Shown one piece after another: positions 13,483-23,518 of a stretch of 47,850 nt of DNA. Positions within the stretch are counted from its first letter, which is position 1; the number at the start of each line of letters is the position of its first letter. Made by a program: the position numbers and the translations under genes. Under the pieces are notes generated by a model. The model was not told the DNA's origin and made no database searches. It saw only the letters and a list, made by a program, of their open reading frames with translations. The stretch is from a virus. The stretch is taken from IMG/VR virus record IMGVR_UViG_3300005663_000071, positions 1-47,850 of that record; one strand, written 5' to 3'.

Positions 13483-15857
13483 TGTTTAAGAAACTGTTTC
13501 TTATTACTTGCCTATTATTGTGTTCGTTGGCATTCGGTGAATTTCAACAGATCAACTTTGCCAATGTTCAGAACGATAACACTTTAGTAACTATACTCAG
13601 GGAGCGTCTTAGTAACAATGGCGACATTATCAGCTTCCGAAACGGACTGACGATAGACAACGCTACTAATAATGCTTTTGAGTGGAATGAGAACGACGAA
13701 GAACTTATTTGGACGTTCGCAACAAATGCGGTTAATCTGTCAACAGGTACAGGTATAGTGAGTATGGACTTTGCTGCGATTGTTACTAAGCATGACCAGA
13801 TATTGCTCGATCCTGTATCGGCAGCGGTTGGAACGGTTGAAGGCACACTCTACTACGATAGTGATACTGACAAGTTGACTTATCGCAATTCATCTTCGTT
13901 TATTTCGCTTCCGGGCAGTTCTGCCGCTGGTGGTAGTAACACAGAAATCCAATTCAACAGCACCGGTACCTTAGATGGTATTGCCAATATAATCTGGGAT
14001 GGCACGAATCTTGAATTTGCTGATGATCAATCTGCCGCTTTCGGAACCGCCGCTGACTGGACGGTTAATTTCGATGATTCTGTTGACGACCAATTGCTTT
14101 GGCTCACAGCAGCTACGACAGCGGGTGCTATTACTGACCCGTTGTTCGAGATTATCGTAGGTGCTTCGCCTACGGCAGATCAAGAGGTTTTTGGTGTAGC
14201 AAAAGGTACGCAGGTATCGAATACTTCATTGTTGGCATTAGACGAAGATGGTGACATGACGATTGCAGGCAATTTCTTTCAGACTGCAATTGCTTCCGCT
14301 TCTTCCGGTAATATCAATATAACCATCAACGCTTCCGGTACAGGTACGATGACTATTGGTGGAATATCTACCGGGTTGATTTCGATACCTAACGCCAATC
14401 TTGACATCGGCGACGCAGCAACGGATAAGTTGTCTATTGTTTCCGAAGTAGATACCAACCTTACGCTTGATGATGATACTACCGATTCGCCTGCATTGAT
14501 ATTGAGCGATGCTGGTGATAATACGGCTACTTTCATTAAGAAAAACGGTGCAACCGGAAATACAGAGATCACGATTGGCGCAACTTCTGATTTAGAGATA
14601 GTTGCCGGTAATTTAGCTGTTGGCGATGGTTCGCCTGGTTCGGCGGCTATGGACGGTGAAGATTTCTATGTAAACGGTGACTCCGAGTTTGATGGTACTG
14701 TTCAATTTGATGGACTGCCAACAGGTGCGGCTGGATTAACTATTACAGGAGCAGCAGTTAATCTTAATGTTAGTTCTAACTTTGCCGTTAATATAGCAAC
14801 CGGTACATCAACAGGTACGGTAACAATTGGCGGTAATGGTATTCAGGCTATCAATATTGGTGATGGTGCCGCGGCAAAGACAGTGACGCTTGGCAGTAGC
14901 AATTCAACTTCTACGACTACACTACTTTCAGGTTCTGGTGGCCTTAACCTGAATGCCAGTAACAATCAACCAACTAATGTGAATACTGGTAACTCGACTG
15001 GGGCTACAACTATTGGTAACGCTCTTAGTGATATATCACTGTTAGGGCATATCCAAGGTGCAACTGCATTTGTACTTGATGGTGCAACAGATAATAGCTT
15101 TGAAACATCTATTGCTGTCACTGATCCTACAGCGGACATCATCTGGACACTTCCTGACGGTGCGGCTGACACATTGGCATTTATGGGTTCAACACTCACA
15201 ACGAATTATCCCGAAATTGCTAACTCTGTGACGGGTGGAACAAATCAACTTATCTTTGAAGGGTCTGATGCAGATACCGAAGAAACAATAATCACTGCTA
15301 CTGACCCTACGGGAGATATTATCTGGACACTTGCAGACGGTGGAGCACAGACAGTGGCTTTTGTGCCTGCTACTTTGGCAACGAATTTCGTAGATGTTGT
15401 TAATTCAGTCTGGACCGGTACTAACCAATTGATATTTGAAGGTACCGATGCAGACACAGAGGAAACGGTTATAACCGTAACCGATGCTACTGCTGACAAT
15501 ACATTCACGTTTGCAGATGATTCCGGGCTTGTTGCTTACACTGCCGATGGCGGAAAGACTACTTTGAGCGGAGCAGGTGCTATACCACTCACGGATGCTA
15601 TTGTCGAATGGACAACGACAGGTTCTGATACAGGAAGTTTAGCTGACGGCAAACCCGGTCAAATTTTAACGGTTGTTATAGTTACAGACGGCGGCGAAGG
15701 AACTATTGTTCCTGACACGACATTTACTGGATGGGCAACTGCTGTTCTTACTGACGATATTGACACTATCACATTCTTCTTTGCTGATACTACTTCCGGG
15801 TGGATTGTTATGGGCACGGCTGCTGCTAATGGGAATGCGGTTGCGTTGACTCAATAA
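13482..15857 (+). CDS. Long beta-rich fibre/appendage protein with N-terminal signal peptide
   Basis: 791 residues. The N-terminus MFKKLFLITCLLLCSLAFG is a clear Sec-type signal peptide, odd for a virion protein. Then come Gly/Thr/Asp-rich beta repeats, including the tail-fibre-like GTLYYDSDTDKLTYR near residue 125. A ~60-residue unit recurs near residues 560-680 (NQLIFEGSDADTEET, NQLIFEGTDADTEET, 180 bases apart). The C-terminal domain (GGEGTIVPDTTFTGW, then DTITFFFAD) looks like a compact beta tip. Probable receptor-binding or decoration protein. Two other genes (20212, 27984) share the signal-plus-fibre design. Confidence 0.7.
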   Translation: MFKKLFLITCLLLCSLAFGEFQQINFANVQNDNTLVTILRERLSNNGDIISFRNGLTIDNATNNAFEWNENDEELIWTFATNAVNLSTGTGIVSMDFAAIVTKHDQILLDPVSAAVGTVEGTLYYDSDTDKLTYRNSSSFISLPGSSAAGGSNTEIQFNSTGTLDGIANIIWDGTNLEFADDQSAAFGTAADWTVNFDDSVDDQLLWLTAATTAGAITDPLFEIIVGASPTADQEVFGVAKGTQVSNTSLLALDEDGDMTIAGNFFQTAIASASSGNINITINASGTGTMTIGGISTGLISIPNANLDIGDAATDKLSIVSEVDTNLTLDDDTTDSPALILSDAGDNTATFIKKNGATGNTEITIGATSDLEIVAGNLAVGDGSPGSAAMDGEDFYVNGDSEFDGTVQFDGLPTGAAGLTITGAAVNLNVSSNFAVNIATGTSTGTVTIGGNGIQAINIGDGAAAKTVTLGSSNSTSTTTLLSGSGGLNLNASNNQPTNVNTGNSTGATTIGNALSDISLLGHIQGATAFVLDGATDNSFETSIAVTDPTADIIWTLPDGAADTLAFMGSTLTTNYPEIANSVTGGTNQLIFEGSDADTEETIITATDPTGDIIWTLADGGAQTVAFVPATLATNFVDVVNSVWTGTNQLIFEGTDADTEETVITVTDATADNTFTFADDSGLVAYTADGGKTTLSGAGAIPLTDAIVEWTTTGSDTGSLADGKPGQILTVVIVTDGGEGTIVPDTTFTGWATAVLTDDIDTITFFFADTTSGWIVMGTAAANGNAVALTQ

Positions 15858-15870
15858 TTATAGGTGACTT

Positions 15871-16002
15871 ATGCGAGCGAGACGTTCAGGACAAGGGCAT
15901 CGACAAAAGCGAAAAGACATCAAGGAAGCCAAGAGATTGGGCGTTCGCTTGCATAAGTTCCTAAAAGAAAAGAAAGACAAAAAAGATAAAGACAATGGCT
16001 GA
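15871..16002 (+). CDS. Very basic small protein (43 aa)
   Basis: The ATG at 15871 follows AGGTGA. The product is Lys/Arg-rich throughout (MRARRSGQGHRQKRK, then FLKEKKDKKDKDNG) and probably binds nucleic acid or capsid. It overlaps the next gene by 8 bases (ATGGCTGA). Too short for the usual gene-calling cutoff but well supported by spacing. Confidence 0.5.
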   Translation: MRARRSGQGHRQKRKDIKEAKRLGVRLHKFLKEKKDKKDKDNG

Positions 16003-16264
16003 ATATAGAAGAAAACCGGTGGTCGTCGATGCAGTTCAATACTTCGGAGACGTTGAAATAGATGGCGTAACCCCTCCAGCAAAGAACCTAAAAGGATGTG
16101 CGGCACAAATAGTATCTGCGTCTCGCCCGCTTAGTGCATATCTTGAGACAGGCAGGGGAAAAGTGGCAGTACACCCCGGCGACTGGATTATAACAGATGG
16201 GAATGCCATTAAATCCGTGTGCCATAAAGACTTATTCGGTGAACTCTACGAAGAGGTGAAATAA
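15995..16264 (+). CDS. Conserved small phage structural-region protein
   Basis: 89 residues of a widespread phage family: YRRKPVVVDAVQYFG at the start, VHPGDWIITDGNAIK in the middle and CHKDLFGELYEEV at the end. Function unproven; homologues lie in head/tail regions. Overlaps both neighbours (8 bases upstream, 1 base downstream). Confidence 0.7.
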   Translation: MAEYRRKPVVVDAVQYFGDVEIDGVTPPAKNLKGCAAQIVSASRPLSAYLETGRGKVAVHPGDWIITDGNAIKSVCHKDLFGELYEEVK

Positions 16265-17358
16265 TGGCTGACGAAAAGACATGGAAATTATCTGAGATAC
16301 GAGAACTGTTTCGTAAGTTGACCGGTAGACGGTCTACCGAACAGATTTCTGACGAAAATGCCAACAAAGAGATTAATGACTATTATACTAACGGTCATTT
16401 CTCCCACGACGCGAAAGTTGACGAGTTCGATACATTCTTTACTCAGGCTTTGTCGGCTACGGATGATGGCGAATACACCCTCGATCAGTCAATAGATCGT
16501 CTCGACGATCCTATAACGATAAATGGTAATCGGATAAGGTTCTATCGTGACAGAGAATTGTTTTTCTCCGGTGAACATCTTGACACACAGCATCACCGCT
16601 TTAGGTTCCTGTCGCTTACTGTTTCACATAATACTCATTTTACCAAGTTCGAGGATGAGCAGTTTATTACCGAACCGACATTGGTTATAGGATCGAGTGA
16701 TAGTAAAAAAGTCAAACATAGTAACTTCGATTACAACATTGACGTTTTCGCTTATTCCAAGTTGTCAAGTGAAGTCGCTCTGACAGGAGATGCGATACCA
16801 GAGGATAAATATGGTGCATGGTCGCTCAAGATCGACACGGACGGCGATATAACCGTTGCTGCCGCTGACGACAATGTAACCGGCTACGACACACCACGCA
16901 AGGCGTTAGAGGCGTTAGACAACTCAGACAGCGACTCGGCTTACATGGGCTATGTAACTGTTATGAAGTCAGATGGTGCGTTTACACCGGACACCACAGC
17001 CTTAGACGCTGCGAACGTAACTGCCACATTCACTGACGGCAGATTTGAGAACAGATCAACGCCAATATCGGCATTATTGTACGGCACAAAGTTATTCGTA
17101 CACCCCAAACCAAATGATATTTATGAGTTCAAGGCATTGCATATTGCCGACAGGCCGACAGCCTTTGCAGACGATAATGCGGTTCCCCCTGACCGTAAGT
17201 GGGGGCCGGTGATAGCGACGGGGGCAGCGTTGAGATTCTTGCGACAGAGAGGCGAAGATGTTGAGGGTGTATTAGAGTTTGGCCGAGGTGATATAACGTC
17301 GGTACGTTCAGATAAAATTAAACGATTCGTGGGCCAAGTGGTTCAAAGGACTTTTTGA
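16264..17358 (+). CDS. Putative head-to-tail adaptor/connector protein
   Basis: 364 residues. The N-terminus (LSEIRELFRKLTGRRSTEQI, then ANKEINDYY) resembles the opening of phage gateway/adaptor proteins, and the mid-region is beta-rich. It sits where podophages encode head-completion proteins, before the large tail protein. No catalytic motifs. Assigned by position and N-terminal pattern. Confidence 0.55.
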   Translation: MADEKTWKLSEIRELFRKLTGRRSTEQISDENANKEINDYYTNGHFSHDAKVDEFDTFFTQALSATDDGEYTLDQSIDRLDDPITINGNRIRFYRDRELFFSGEHLDTQHHRFRFLSLTVSHNTHFTKFEDEQFITEPTLVIGSSDSKKVKHSNFDYNIDVFAYSKLSSEVALTGDAIPEDKYGAWSLKIDTDGDITVAAADDNVTGYDTPRKALEALDNSDSDSAYMGYVTVMKSDGAFTPDTTALDAANVTATFTDGRFENRSTPISALLYGTKLFVHPKPNDIYEFKALHIADRPTAFADDNAVPPDRKWGPVIATGAALRFLRQRGEDVEGVLEFGRGDITSVRSDKIKRFVGQVVQRTF

Positions 17359-17368
17359 GGAATAAATT

Positions 17369-17776
17369 ATGTCAGACAAAAGAGAATTAGGCGAACGTCC
17401 ATCGTTCCCAGTGGCAAGCACAGCTTTTGCTCAACTCAGTTTCCCAAATGGTGCAACTGGTGCGACGCTGATAGACACTGCTACTTTGAATATAAATGGT
17501 GTGATCGAGCAGATAGAAATTGAGATAAGTACGTTTACTGACGGAGCAAAGACGATGACAATCAATATCGCCTCCGCTCAGAATGCCAACCTCTTTAACG
17601 AGGGATCTCTCGCCGATGCGACGACTCATTTGAAACAAGCTCTCAGTTTTAAGAATTCTGCTGATGCGGATTTCAACCCTGCGCTTGTCGATGGGGCTTT
17701 GACGCTCACCGGCACTATATCCGGCGATCCCGGTGCATCGGGCGGAACGGTAGATGTGACTATATTTTACAGATAG
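17369..17776 (+). CDS. Small beta-rich structural protein
   Basis: 135 residues starting MSDKRELGERPSFPV, then Thr/Gly/Ala-rich beta strands ending DVTIFYR. Looks like a small virion protein of the head-tail region. GAGGAATAA precedes the ATG. No family recognised. Confidence 0.5.
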   Translation: MSDKRELGERPSFPVASTAFAQLSFPNGATGATLIDTATLNINGVIEQIEIEISTFTDGAKTMTINIASAQNANLFNEGSLADATTHLKQALSFKNSADADFNPALVDGALTLTGTISGDPGASGGTVDVTIFYR

Positions 17777-17787
17777 GAGTGTAAGCT

Positions 17788-19932
17788 ATTCCTTATAAAC
17801 CTTTTCCAATATTGGATATGAGAGAGGGCAAAAGGCTTGACCTTAATCCGTGGCTACTTCCACAGGATGCTTTCGAGACTATGCGCAACTGTGGACTGAA
17901 ACGCGGGGTATTGGAGAAGCGAAGAGGCTATGCGTTATTTGGACAGATTCTGGCGATCAGCACAACTACATTGAATCCTACGTTGCAGACCAATCCGGTT
18001 ACAGGGATATTCAATCACTTATCAGGCTCGACACAGAATCTATTGGTCGCCGACCAGAACCGTATCAATGAATTTGTTTCGAGCAGGCCAGCGAATAAAA
18101 GTTTGACCGGTGTGGCTGATTTAGGCGGTAGCCCGAATCGAGTTCGTTTTGAATCGACAGGGCACTCATTTACTGCTGATGAAATCAATACTATTACAGG
18201 TGACACAGACTGGAACGGAACGTATAGAGTTGAGAATGTTTCAGATGCGAACCATTTCGACATTGAACACGCTGCCTCTGATACGGTAGTTGATGCCGGT
18301 ACTACCGCTACGCAGGAAGCGTTTTCCGACTTGACCCGCAATAAGATACAATTCAAACCAACTAACGCTGACGCTGCACAGGACACGCAACCAAGTGACG
18401 GCGTAACGATAAATGGTGTTACCAGTGGCGCGACAGCCACACTTTCAACAAGTGGTGTGATGATCGACTATGGCTTATTTGGTGACGGAGATGCTTTTGG
18501 TACGTTTGTGTTTGACAACGGAACAGTCACAGGCACGTTTCAGGCAGGCGAACAACTCAATAGTACTGGCGTTCTGGATAGTGGCGATATATACGGCTAT
18601 GCCATTGCCGCCAATTCAGACGAAGCCTTTACGGGCGACAACACGAATTTCTTCTGGACAGAGAATTGGGATCACGATGGGGTAAGCGATCTTACATATA
18701 TTACAAACAATCAAAACCCGATCCAGCTATATGACGGTACGCATTTAAGGCAATTTTCAATAGATATAGGGACCGATGCTGCGAGGGCGGGTGACAACGA
18801 TGTCAACTCTGCGTTATTGGTTGTAGTTTTCAAAGAGCGGGTCATTCTTTTCAGTACAAATGAAAGCGGTTCTGACTTTTTTCAACGCGCGAGATGGTCT
18901 GCTATTAAAGCCCCCTTTAGTTGGCCTACCGCTAATTTCAAAGATGCTCCTACCTCCGATGTTATTAAGGGTTTGGATTTTATTGGAGAGGAGTTATACG
19001 TTTGGTTTGAGGGTGGTAGTGTGTGGCGATTCACATGGACAGGCGATTCCAACGACCCGTTCCAGTGGGAGAACGTATCTCGAACCGAGGGTACAGTTGC
19101 GCAAATGAGTGTCGTTACTCAAGACGACAGACAGTTTGCGTTAGGCGCATCAAGGATACAAGTATCTAACGGTAGACGAGTCGGGCCTGCCGATATAAAG
19201 ATACCTGATTTTACATTGGGCTGGAATCAGGACTCGCTACCGTTTAGCAATGGCGTTGTATTAAACGAGGAGCGACAGATACATTTTACTTATGCTTCGG
19301 CAAGTGCTTTATCAGATGATTCCGATCAGCCGGACGACGGTAATGTTTATCCTGACAGTTCGTTGGTTTTGAATTATGAGGATTTAAGTTGGTCAACTCA
19401 CGGTTTGCCTATTCATACGTTTGGTTTTTCATCCATTGAAAGCGATCTTACATGGGATGATGTCTCTGATGCGTGGGAAGATATAGACTTTTCGTGGAAC
19501 GCGGGACAGGCAAAGTCAGGGTTTCCGACTACGTTATTTGGTAATCATTTGGGTAAAGTATTTCAAATGAATTTCGCCGGTTCGGATGACGGTTCTGCAA
19601 TAGAGTTTAATGCTGTTAGCGGTCAGTGGAACCCATTTGTAAAGCAGGGTAACAAAGCCGATTTCGGGTTTATAAGATTTCTATGCGACGTAGACGCTTT
19701 GGTTAGTTTCGATGTCAAGTTTTTCCTCAATACCGATACGACAGCGTGGCAAACCAAAACAATTACCTGCGATGCAGTAGCAGGTTCCGATAGTCTTGTA
19801 TGGAAACAGATCGATGTAAAAGCGGTAGCCAACTTTCATAGAATCGAAATAACCAATAACGCTTCTAATAACCGTCCTCGTATCCACGCGATAATACCTT
19901 ATTTCAAGAATGCGGGCGGAAGGATGGTGTGA
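17788..19932 (+). CDS. Large tail/stabilisation protein, probable AUU start
   Basis: About 715 residues. The reading frame opens at 17785 just after an in-frame stop. AGGAG at 17775-17779 is correctly spaced for ATT at 17788, which would give IPYKPFPILDMREGK; ATG and TTG only occur at 17818 and 17812, too far from the ribosome site. Phage tail-hub proteins often begin MxYKPF. A second copy of this start (MAYSLFPILNIRQGK) with a normal ATG exists at 28985. The body is beta-rich with DPFQWENVSRTEGTVAQM. Likely part of the short tail tube or neck. Confidence 0.7.
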   Translation: MPYKPFPILDMREGKRLDLNPWLLPQDAFETMRNCGLKRGVLEKRRGYALFGQILAISTTTLNPTLQTNPVTGIFNHLSGSTQNLLVADQNRINEFVSSRPANKSLTGVADLGGSPNRVRFESTGHSFTADEINTITGDTDWNGTYRVENVSDANHFDIEHAASDTVVDAGTTATQEAFSDLTRNKIQFKPTNADAAQDTQPSDGVTINGVTSGATATLSTSGVMIDYGLFGDGDAFGTFVFDNGTVTGTFQAGEQLNSTGVLDSGDIYGYAIAANSDEAFTGDNTNFFWTENWDHDGVSDLTYITNNQNPIQLYDGTHLRQFSIDIGTDAARAGDNDVNSALLVVVFKERVILFSTNESGSDFFQRARWSAIKAPFSWPTANFKDAPTSDVIKGLDFIGEELYVWFEGGSVWRFTWTGDSNDPFQWENVSRTEGTVAQMSVVTQDDRQFALGASRIQVSNGRRVGPADIKIPDFTLGWNQDSLPFSNGVVLNEERQIHFTYASASALSDDSDQPDDGNVYPDSSLVLNYEDLSWSTHGLPIHTFGFSSIESDLTWDDVSDAWEDIDFSWNAGQAKSGFPTTLFGNHLGKVFQMNFAGSDDGSAIEFNAVSGQWNPFVKQGNKADFGFIRFLCDVDALVSFDVKFFLNTDTTAWQTKTITCDAVAGSDSLVWKQIDVKAVANFHRIEITNNASNNRPRIHAIIPYFKNAGGRMV

Positions 19933-19933
19933 T

Positions 19934-20248
19934 TTGGAATTTGCAAAAGAGACAGAAGATTTTGGAACGAAATTTAAGGAAGATGACAATATTGAAGAAT
20001 TCCTTGGCGAGTTGGTTTCGTTTGTTGAGCGACGGGTTTTCAACAAGTTATCAAAGAAAGTTAATTTCCTACTGACGAGAGTAAACGATCAGAAATTTGA
20101 GTTTGTAGCAGATGGTAATGACAACAAAGACCAAGACGGTAATTTGAGAATAATAAATAGTAACGGAAACTTTTTGTTTCAGAAAAGAAACGGTAATGAG
20201 GAGACAGGTACATGGTCAAACGAAAACAGAATAAAAACTACATCTTAA
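19934..20248 (+). CDS. Hypothetical protein (about 104 aa)
   Basis: Start taken as TTG at 19934, because GGAAGGA lies about 10 bases upstream and the previous gene ends at 19932; an in-frame ATG at 19910 would overlap that gene. Acidic helical N-terminus (KETEDFGTKFKEDDNIEEFL), then charged beta segments. It overlaps the next fibre gene by 37 bases. No family recognised. Confidence 0.5.
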   Translation: MEFAKETEDFGTKFKEDDNIEEFLGELVSFVERRVFNKLSKKVNFLLTRVNDQKFEFVADGNDNKDQDGNLRIINSNGNFLFQKRNGNEETGTWSNENRIKTTS

Positions 20249-22617
20249 TATTCTTTATATTGTGTTCCACTGTATTTGCAGGGGATATTATATTACTGAA
20301 TGATGGCGATCTTATCAGTTGGCCGAACAACAGCCAGACAGTCAGGGTTTACGCCCACCCTTCGGCTTCCGAGTCATACGAGCAGATTTTTCCTTCTGCG
20401 AAAGGAACGGGCGGGCAAGCGTTAATAATTGATAGCGTGGTGGGGGATGTAATAACTCACGCATACAGTTCGCCTTCTTCTTTCGCCGCCCATCAAATGT
20501 TAAGCCCAACACATACAGACGCAACAACAGCAAATATTATACAAGGAGATATATTGTACGGTTTTGCTAATAATGATTTACGCAGACTCCCAGTTGGTAC
20601 TGCACTTGGCGGAACAGCTACGACCTTTTTTGGTGGCGATGGAACCGATGTTGGATATAGGACGGTTGCGCAAGTGGTCACAGACCTAAATACTCCTCTC
20701 GACCTTGAATACTTGAGACTTGACACCACTAATGACCCTCTGACGGGCGACCTTGATTTTGGAGGGAACGATATTCTATCATCTGGTGCGCTTGGTTTTA
20801 AGGTGTCTGGCAATACGAGCAACTACATATCTTTCAGTACGATTTTCAGTGTCCCTACTATAAATTCAGTGGGTACGAGTAATTTTATTAACATAGTAAT
20901 GGCATCAGGTACACCGGGTATTCGGCTTGTTGAAGATAGTAGCAACAGGATGACTCTCAGATGGGATGGTACTGATACAAGTTTTGTAGAGTCTACACAC
21001 AATATTACTATTCAATCACGCGGCAACAACGGCGATATAAATTTAACCCCCAACGGAACAGGTGTGGTCAATGTCAGCAGCGACTTAAATATGGGTTTCT
21101 TCGACATTATAAACCCTGACAACATGGACGGTTCTGTTGAACCTGCCGCTATAACAGATATAGATGCAGCCCCTCATGCACATTGGTCGTTTCAAGATGC
21201 GGCTAACAAAACAACCCTTGCGGCAGCAGAGGGCGGAGCAACTTTCAGCCTCACAGCAGGGACAACAAACTTTTGCGATAGAGGTGTAAAGAAAGGTATT
21301 GAATATCCAGGCGATTCTTACCACGAAGCGACAGGCTACAAAGGTATTACTGGGACAGGCGATTGGTCACTGTCGTTTATGATAAAACCAGAACTTGATG
21401 AAGAATTTAATAGTTTTTTGTATTGGGGTACAAGTGCCAGTGTTGGCAGAAACGTACAACTCCAAGTCAATAACGACAACAGGATTCGTATGTTTTTTGG
21501 CAATGGCTTTCTAAATGGAGCAACGCCTCTTGTCCCTAATGAATGGTCACACGTCCTTTTCGTTCACCCAAGCGGTGCAAACTATACCGAGATGGTAATA
21601 TACCTTAACGGCGTAGAAGATACAGGGACAAACAGTGGAACTAATTCTGTTGATATACTATCTGGTGATGATTTTCGTTTAGGCCAAGTGCCCGCCGGGG
21701 GATTCATGTTTACTGGTTGTCTTGACGAAGTGGCGTTGTTTGATTCTGAATTAACGTCTGCAAATGCACGCAATATATTTGACCGGCAACAAGACCGTGA
21801 AATCAGGGGTACAAGTAATTCTCAAATTGACTGGACCAAGGCAGATAGTAATTTCAGCACGACAGGTAACTTAGATGTTGGTGGCGATGGTGATATTACT
21901 GGTTCCTTAGATGTTGGGATCACTTTAGATGTCGCTGGTGCTGCCTTTGTACGAGGCTCCTTTGATGTTGGGACAAACAATTTCACTGTGTCTGCCGCTG
22001 GCGTTACAAATGTATTTGGCAAACTAACGGCATTTGCTGATCTTGCTGTTGTTGGCATCACGGACTTAGGTGATGGTGGTGATACGCTATTCATGCGAAT
22101 CGAAGCCGATGGCGATACTTTTTGGGTCGGTGCTGGCACTGGTTTACCTTACGCATGTATGTATGTTGATGGTACACAGGCGATTGAGGTGGCACTTACT
22201 TCAGGAGTGGTAGCTGAAGTAAAAGACGATGGGACAACCTCATTAGACGATGGATGGTTAGCGGGAGACCTTAATTTAATCACATTCCCGACAGGGGGGG
22301 ATGAGCATTATCTATCAGTTACTAAAGCCGGGTTTTACAGGATTCAATGGAGTTTAAGTTTCAACACAGCCAATCCCGGTGCTAATGTAGAAATCCACGG
22401 GGGAATAGCAGTTGACGGTACAGCGATAAGAAATAAAGCGGAGGCCCACAGAACGATAGCAAACAATAGTGATACAGGTAACATGGGCGGGACAGCTATG
22501 ATAGATGCCCCTAACGGAACAGAGCAAATAAGTTTGTGGCTTCTAAATACTACTAATAATGCTGATGTAACAGTAGAGCATGGAAACGTCAGTATGGCAA
22601 TGGCTGGCGGAACTTAG
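20212..22617 (+). CDS. Fibre protein with signal peptide, LamG-like and C1q/TNF-like domains
   Basis: 801 residues. The N-terminus KNYILIFFILCSTVFAG is a signal peptide. Beta repeats follow. Residues ~320-530 (AHWSFQDAANKTTL, WSLSFMIKPELDEEF, NEWSHVLFVHPSG, GCLDEVALFDSELTS) form a concanavalin/LamG-type lectin domain. The final ~150 residues (HYLSVTKAGFYRIQWSLSF, then VDGTAIRNKAEAHR) look like a C1q/TNF jelly roll, typical of trimeric tips. Probable carbohydrate-binding receptor protein. GAGGAG precedes the ATG. Confidence 0.75.
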   Translation: MVKRKQNKNYILIFFILCSTVFAGDIILLNDGDLISWPNNSQTVRVYAHPSASESYEQIFPSAKGTGGQALIIDSVVGDVITHAYSSPSSFAAHQMLSPTHTDATTANIIQGDILYGFANNDLRRLPVGTALGGTATTFFGGDGTDVGYRTVAQVVTDLNTPLDLEYLRLDTTNDPLTGDLDFGGNDILSSGALGFKVSGNTSNYISFSTIFSVPTINSVGTSNFINIVMASGTPGIRLVEDSSNRMTLRWDGTDTSFVESTHNITIQSRGNNGDINLTPNGTGVVNVSSDLNMGFFDIINPDNMDGSVEPAAITDIDAAPHAHWSFQDAANKTTLAAAEGGATFSLTAGTTNFCDRGVKKGIEYPGDSYHEATGYKGITGTGDWSLSFMIKPELDEEFNSFLYWGTSASVGRNVQLQVNNDNRIRMFFGNGFLNGATPLVPNEWSHVLFVHPSGANYTEMVIYLNGVEDTGTNSGTNSVDILSGDDFRLGQVPAGGFMFTGCLDEVALFDSELTSANARNIFDRQQDREIRGTSNSQIDWTKADSNFSTTGNLDVGGDGDITGSLDVGITLDVAGAAFVRGSFDVGTNNFTVSAAGVTNVFGKLTAFADLAVVGITDLGDGGDTLFMRIEADGDTFWVGAGTGLPYACMYVDGTQAIEVALTSGVVAEVKDDGTTSLDDGWLAGDLNLITFPTGGDEHYLSVTKAGFYRIQWSLSFNTANPGANVEIHGGIAVDGTAIRNKAEAHRTIANNSDTGNMGGTAMIDAPNGTEQISLWLLNTTNNADVTVEHGNVSMAMAGGT

Positions 22618-22634
22618 ACAAGAAAGGTGAAATT

Positions 22635-23063
22635 ATGAATTTAGAATTTGTAAGAATAACGACGCTTGATTCGTTCAAGCTGATACCGAGACATCTATTT
22701 GAGCAGATAGGCGGTAGAAGCTGGACAGTAGACAGATTGTTTAAGTTAGGCACACAGGTTCTCACGATGCCGCCGAAATGCTTTTGGGTTCTCATGGATG
22801 AAAACAGCCATGTCAAAGGTTTGCTTTGGATCGTAATTGACGTACTTTCAGAAAAGGTCAATGTAATAGCTTTCTCGGTTGACCCGGATTGTTCAGACGA
22901 AAGCGACCTCGATATGGCAATAGAGTTTTTGCGCAGATTTATAAAAGATTTCAACTCTATTGATAGTGATATAAAACTCAAAGACAAGATCAACTGGATA
23001 ACTGATGAGCCGGAGAAATTCAAAGACCATGTAATACCGAAAACAAGGATTATAGAGGTATGA
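22635..23063 (+). CDS. Hypothetical protein, possibly GNAT-like
   Basis: 142 residues: CFWVLMDENSHVKGLLWIVI followed by KVNVIAFSVDPD and a long helix (DMAIEFLRRFIKDFN), the strand-strand-helix order of small acetyltransferase-like phage proteins, though no acetyl-CoA loop is visible. Good AAAGGTG ribosome site. Overlaps the cupin gene by 4 bases. Confidence 0.5.
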   Translation: MNLEFVRITTLDSFKLIPRHLFEQIGGRSWTVDRLFKLGTQVLTMPPKCFWVLMDENSHVKGLLWIVIDVLSEKVNVIAFSVDPDCSDESDLDMAIEFLRRFIKDFNSIDSDIKLKDKINWITDEPEKFKDHVIPKTRIIEV

Positions 23064-23518
23064 TAAAACTAAAAGAAAAACAGACTATAAAGCAGTTCAT
23101 TGACAAAACTTACGTTGCTGAACAGATCCTTGCCAGCCAGCCCGGAGCGTTATTCGGTGACGACTGCTGTCCGCTCACTCATTCTTTTGGCGATGGTCTT
23201 TATATTCGTGAAATGAACGCGCCTGCTGGACAGATCAATGTTAGTAAATTGCATAAAACAAATCATCCGTTTTTTATTCTCAAAGGCGACGCAACCGTTG
23301 TTACCGAAAATGGCAATGTCAGATATACCGCTCCTATGTGGGGCATTACAAAAGCAGGCACGAAACGAGTAGTCTATTTCCACGAAGATACCACATGGAT
23401 TACTGTCCACGCAACCGAAGAAACAGACCTCGGCAAGATCGAGGACGAAGTAATAGCAAAAACTTACGACGAATTACCAGAACATGTAAAGGAGCAATTA
23501 TGTCTTTCACGACAGTAG
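23060..23518 (+). CDS. Cupin-domain protein
   Basis: 152 residues. A single small-barrel cupin: HKTNHPFFILKGDATVVTE, then APMWGITKAGTKRVVYFHED and TWITVHATEE. Conserved His residues (in KLHKTNHP and later HED, VHATE) could bind a metal. Such proteins recur in phage genomes in the tail region with unknown substrate. It overlaps its neighbours by 4 and 19 bases. Confidence 0.7.
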   Translation: MIKLKEKQTIKQFIDKTYVAEQILASQPGALFGDDCCPLTHSFGDGLYIREMNAPAGQINVSKLHKTNHPFFILKGDATVVTENGNVRYTAPMWGITKAGTKRVVYFHEDTTWITVHATEETDLGKIEDEVIAKTYDELPEHVKEQLCLSRQ

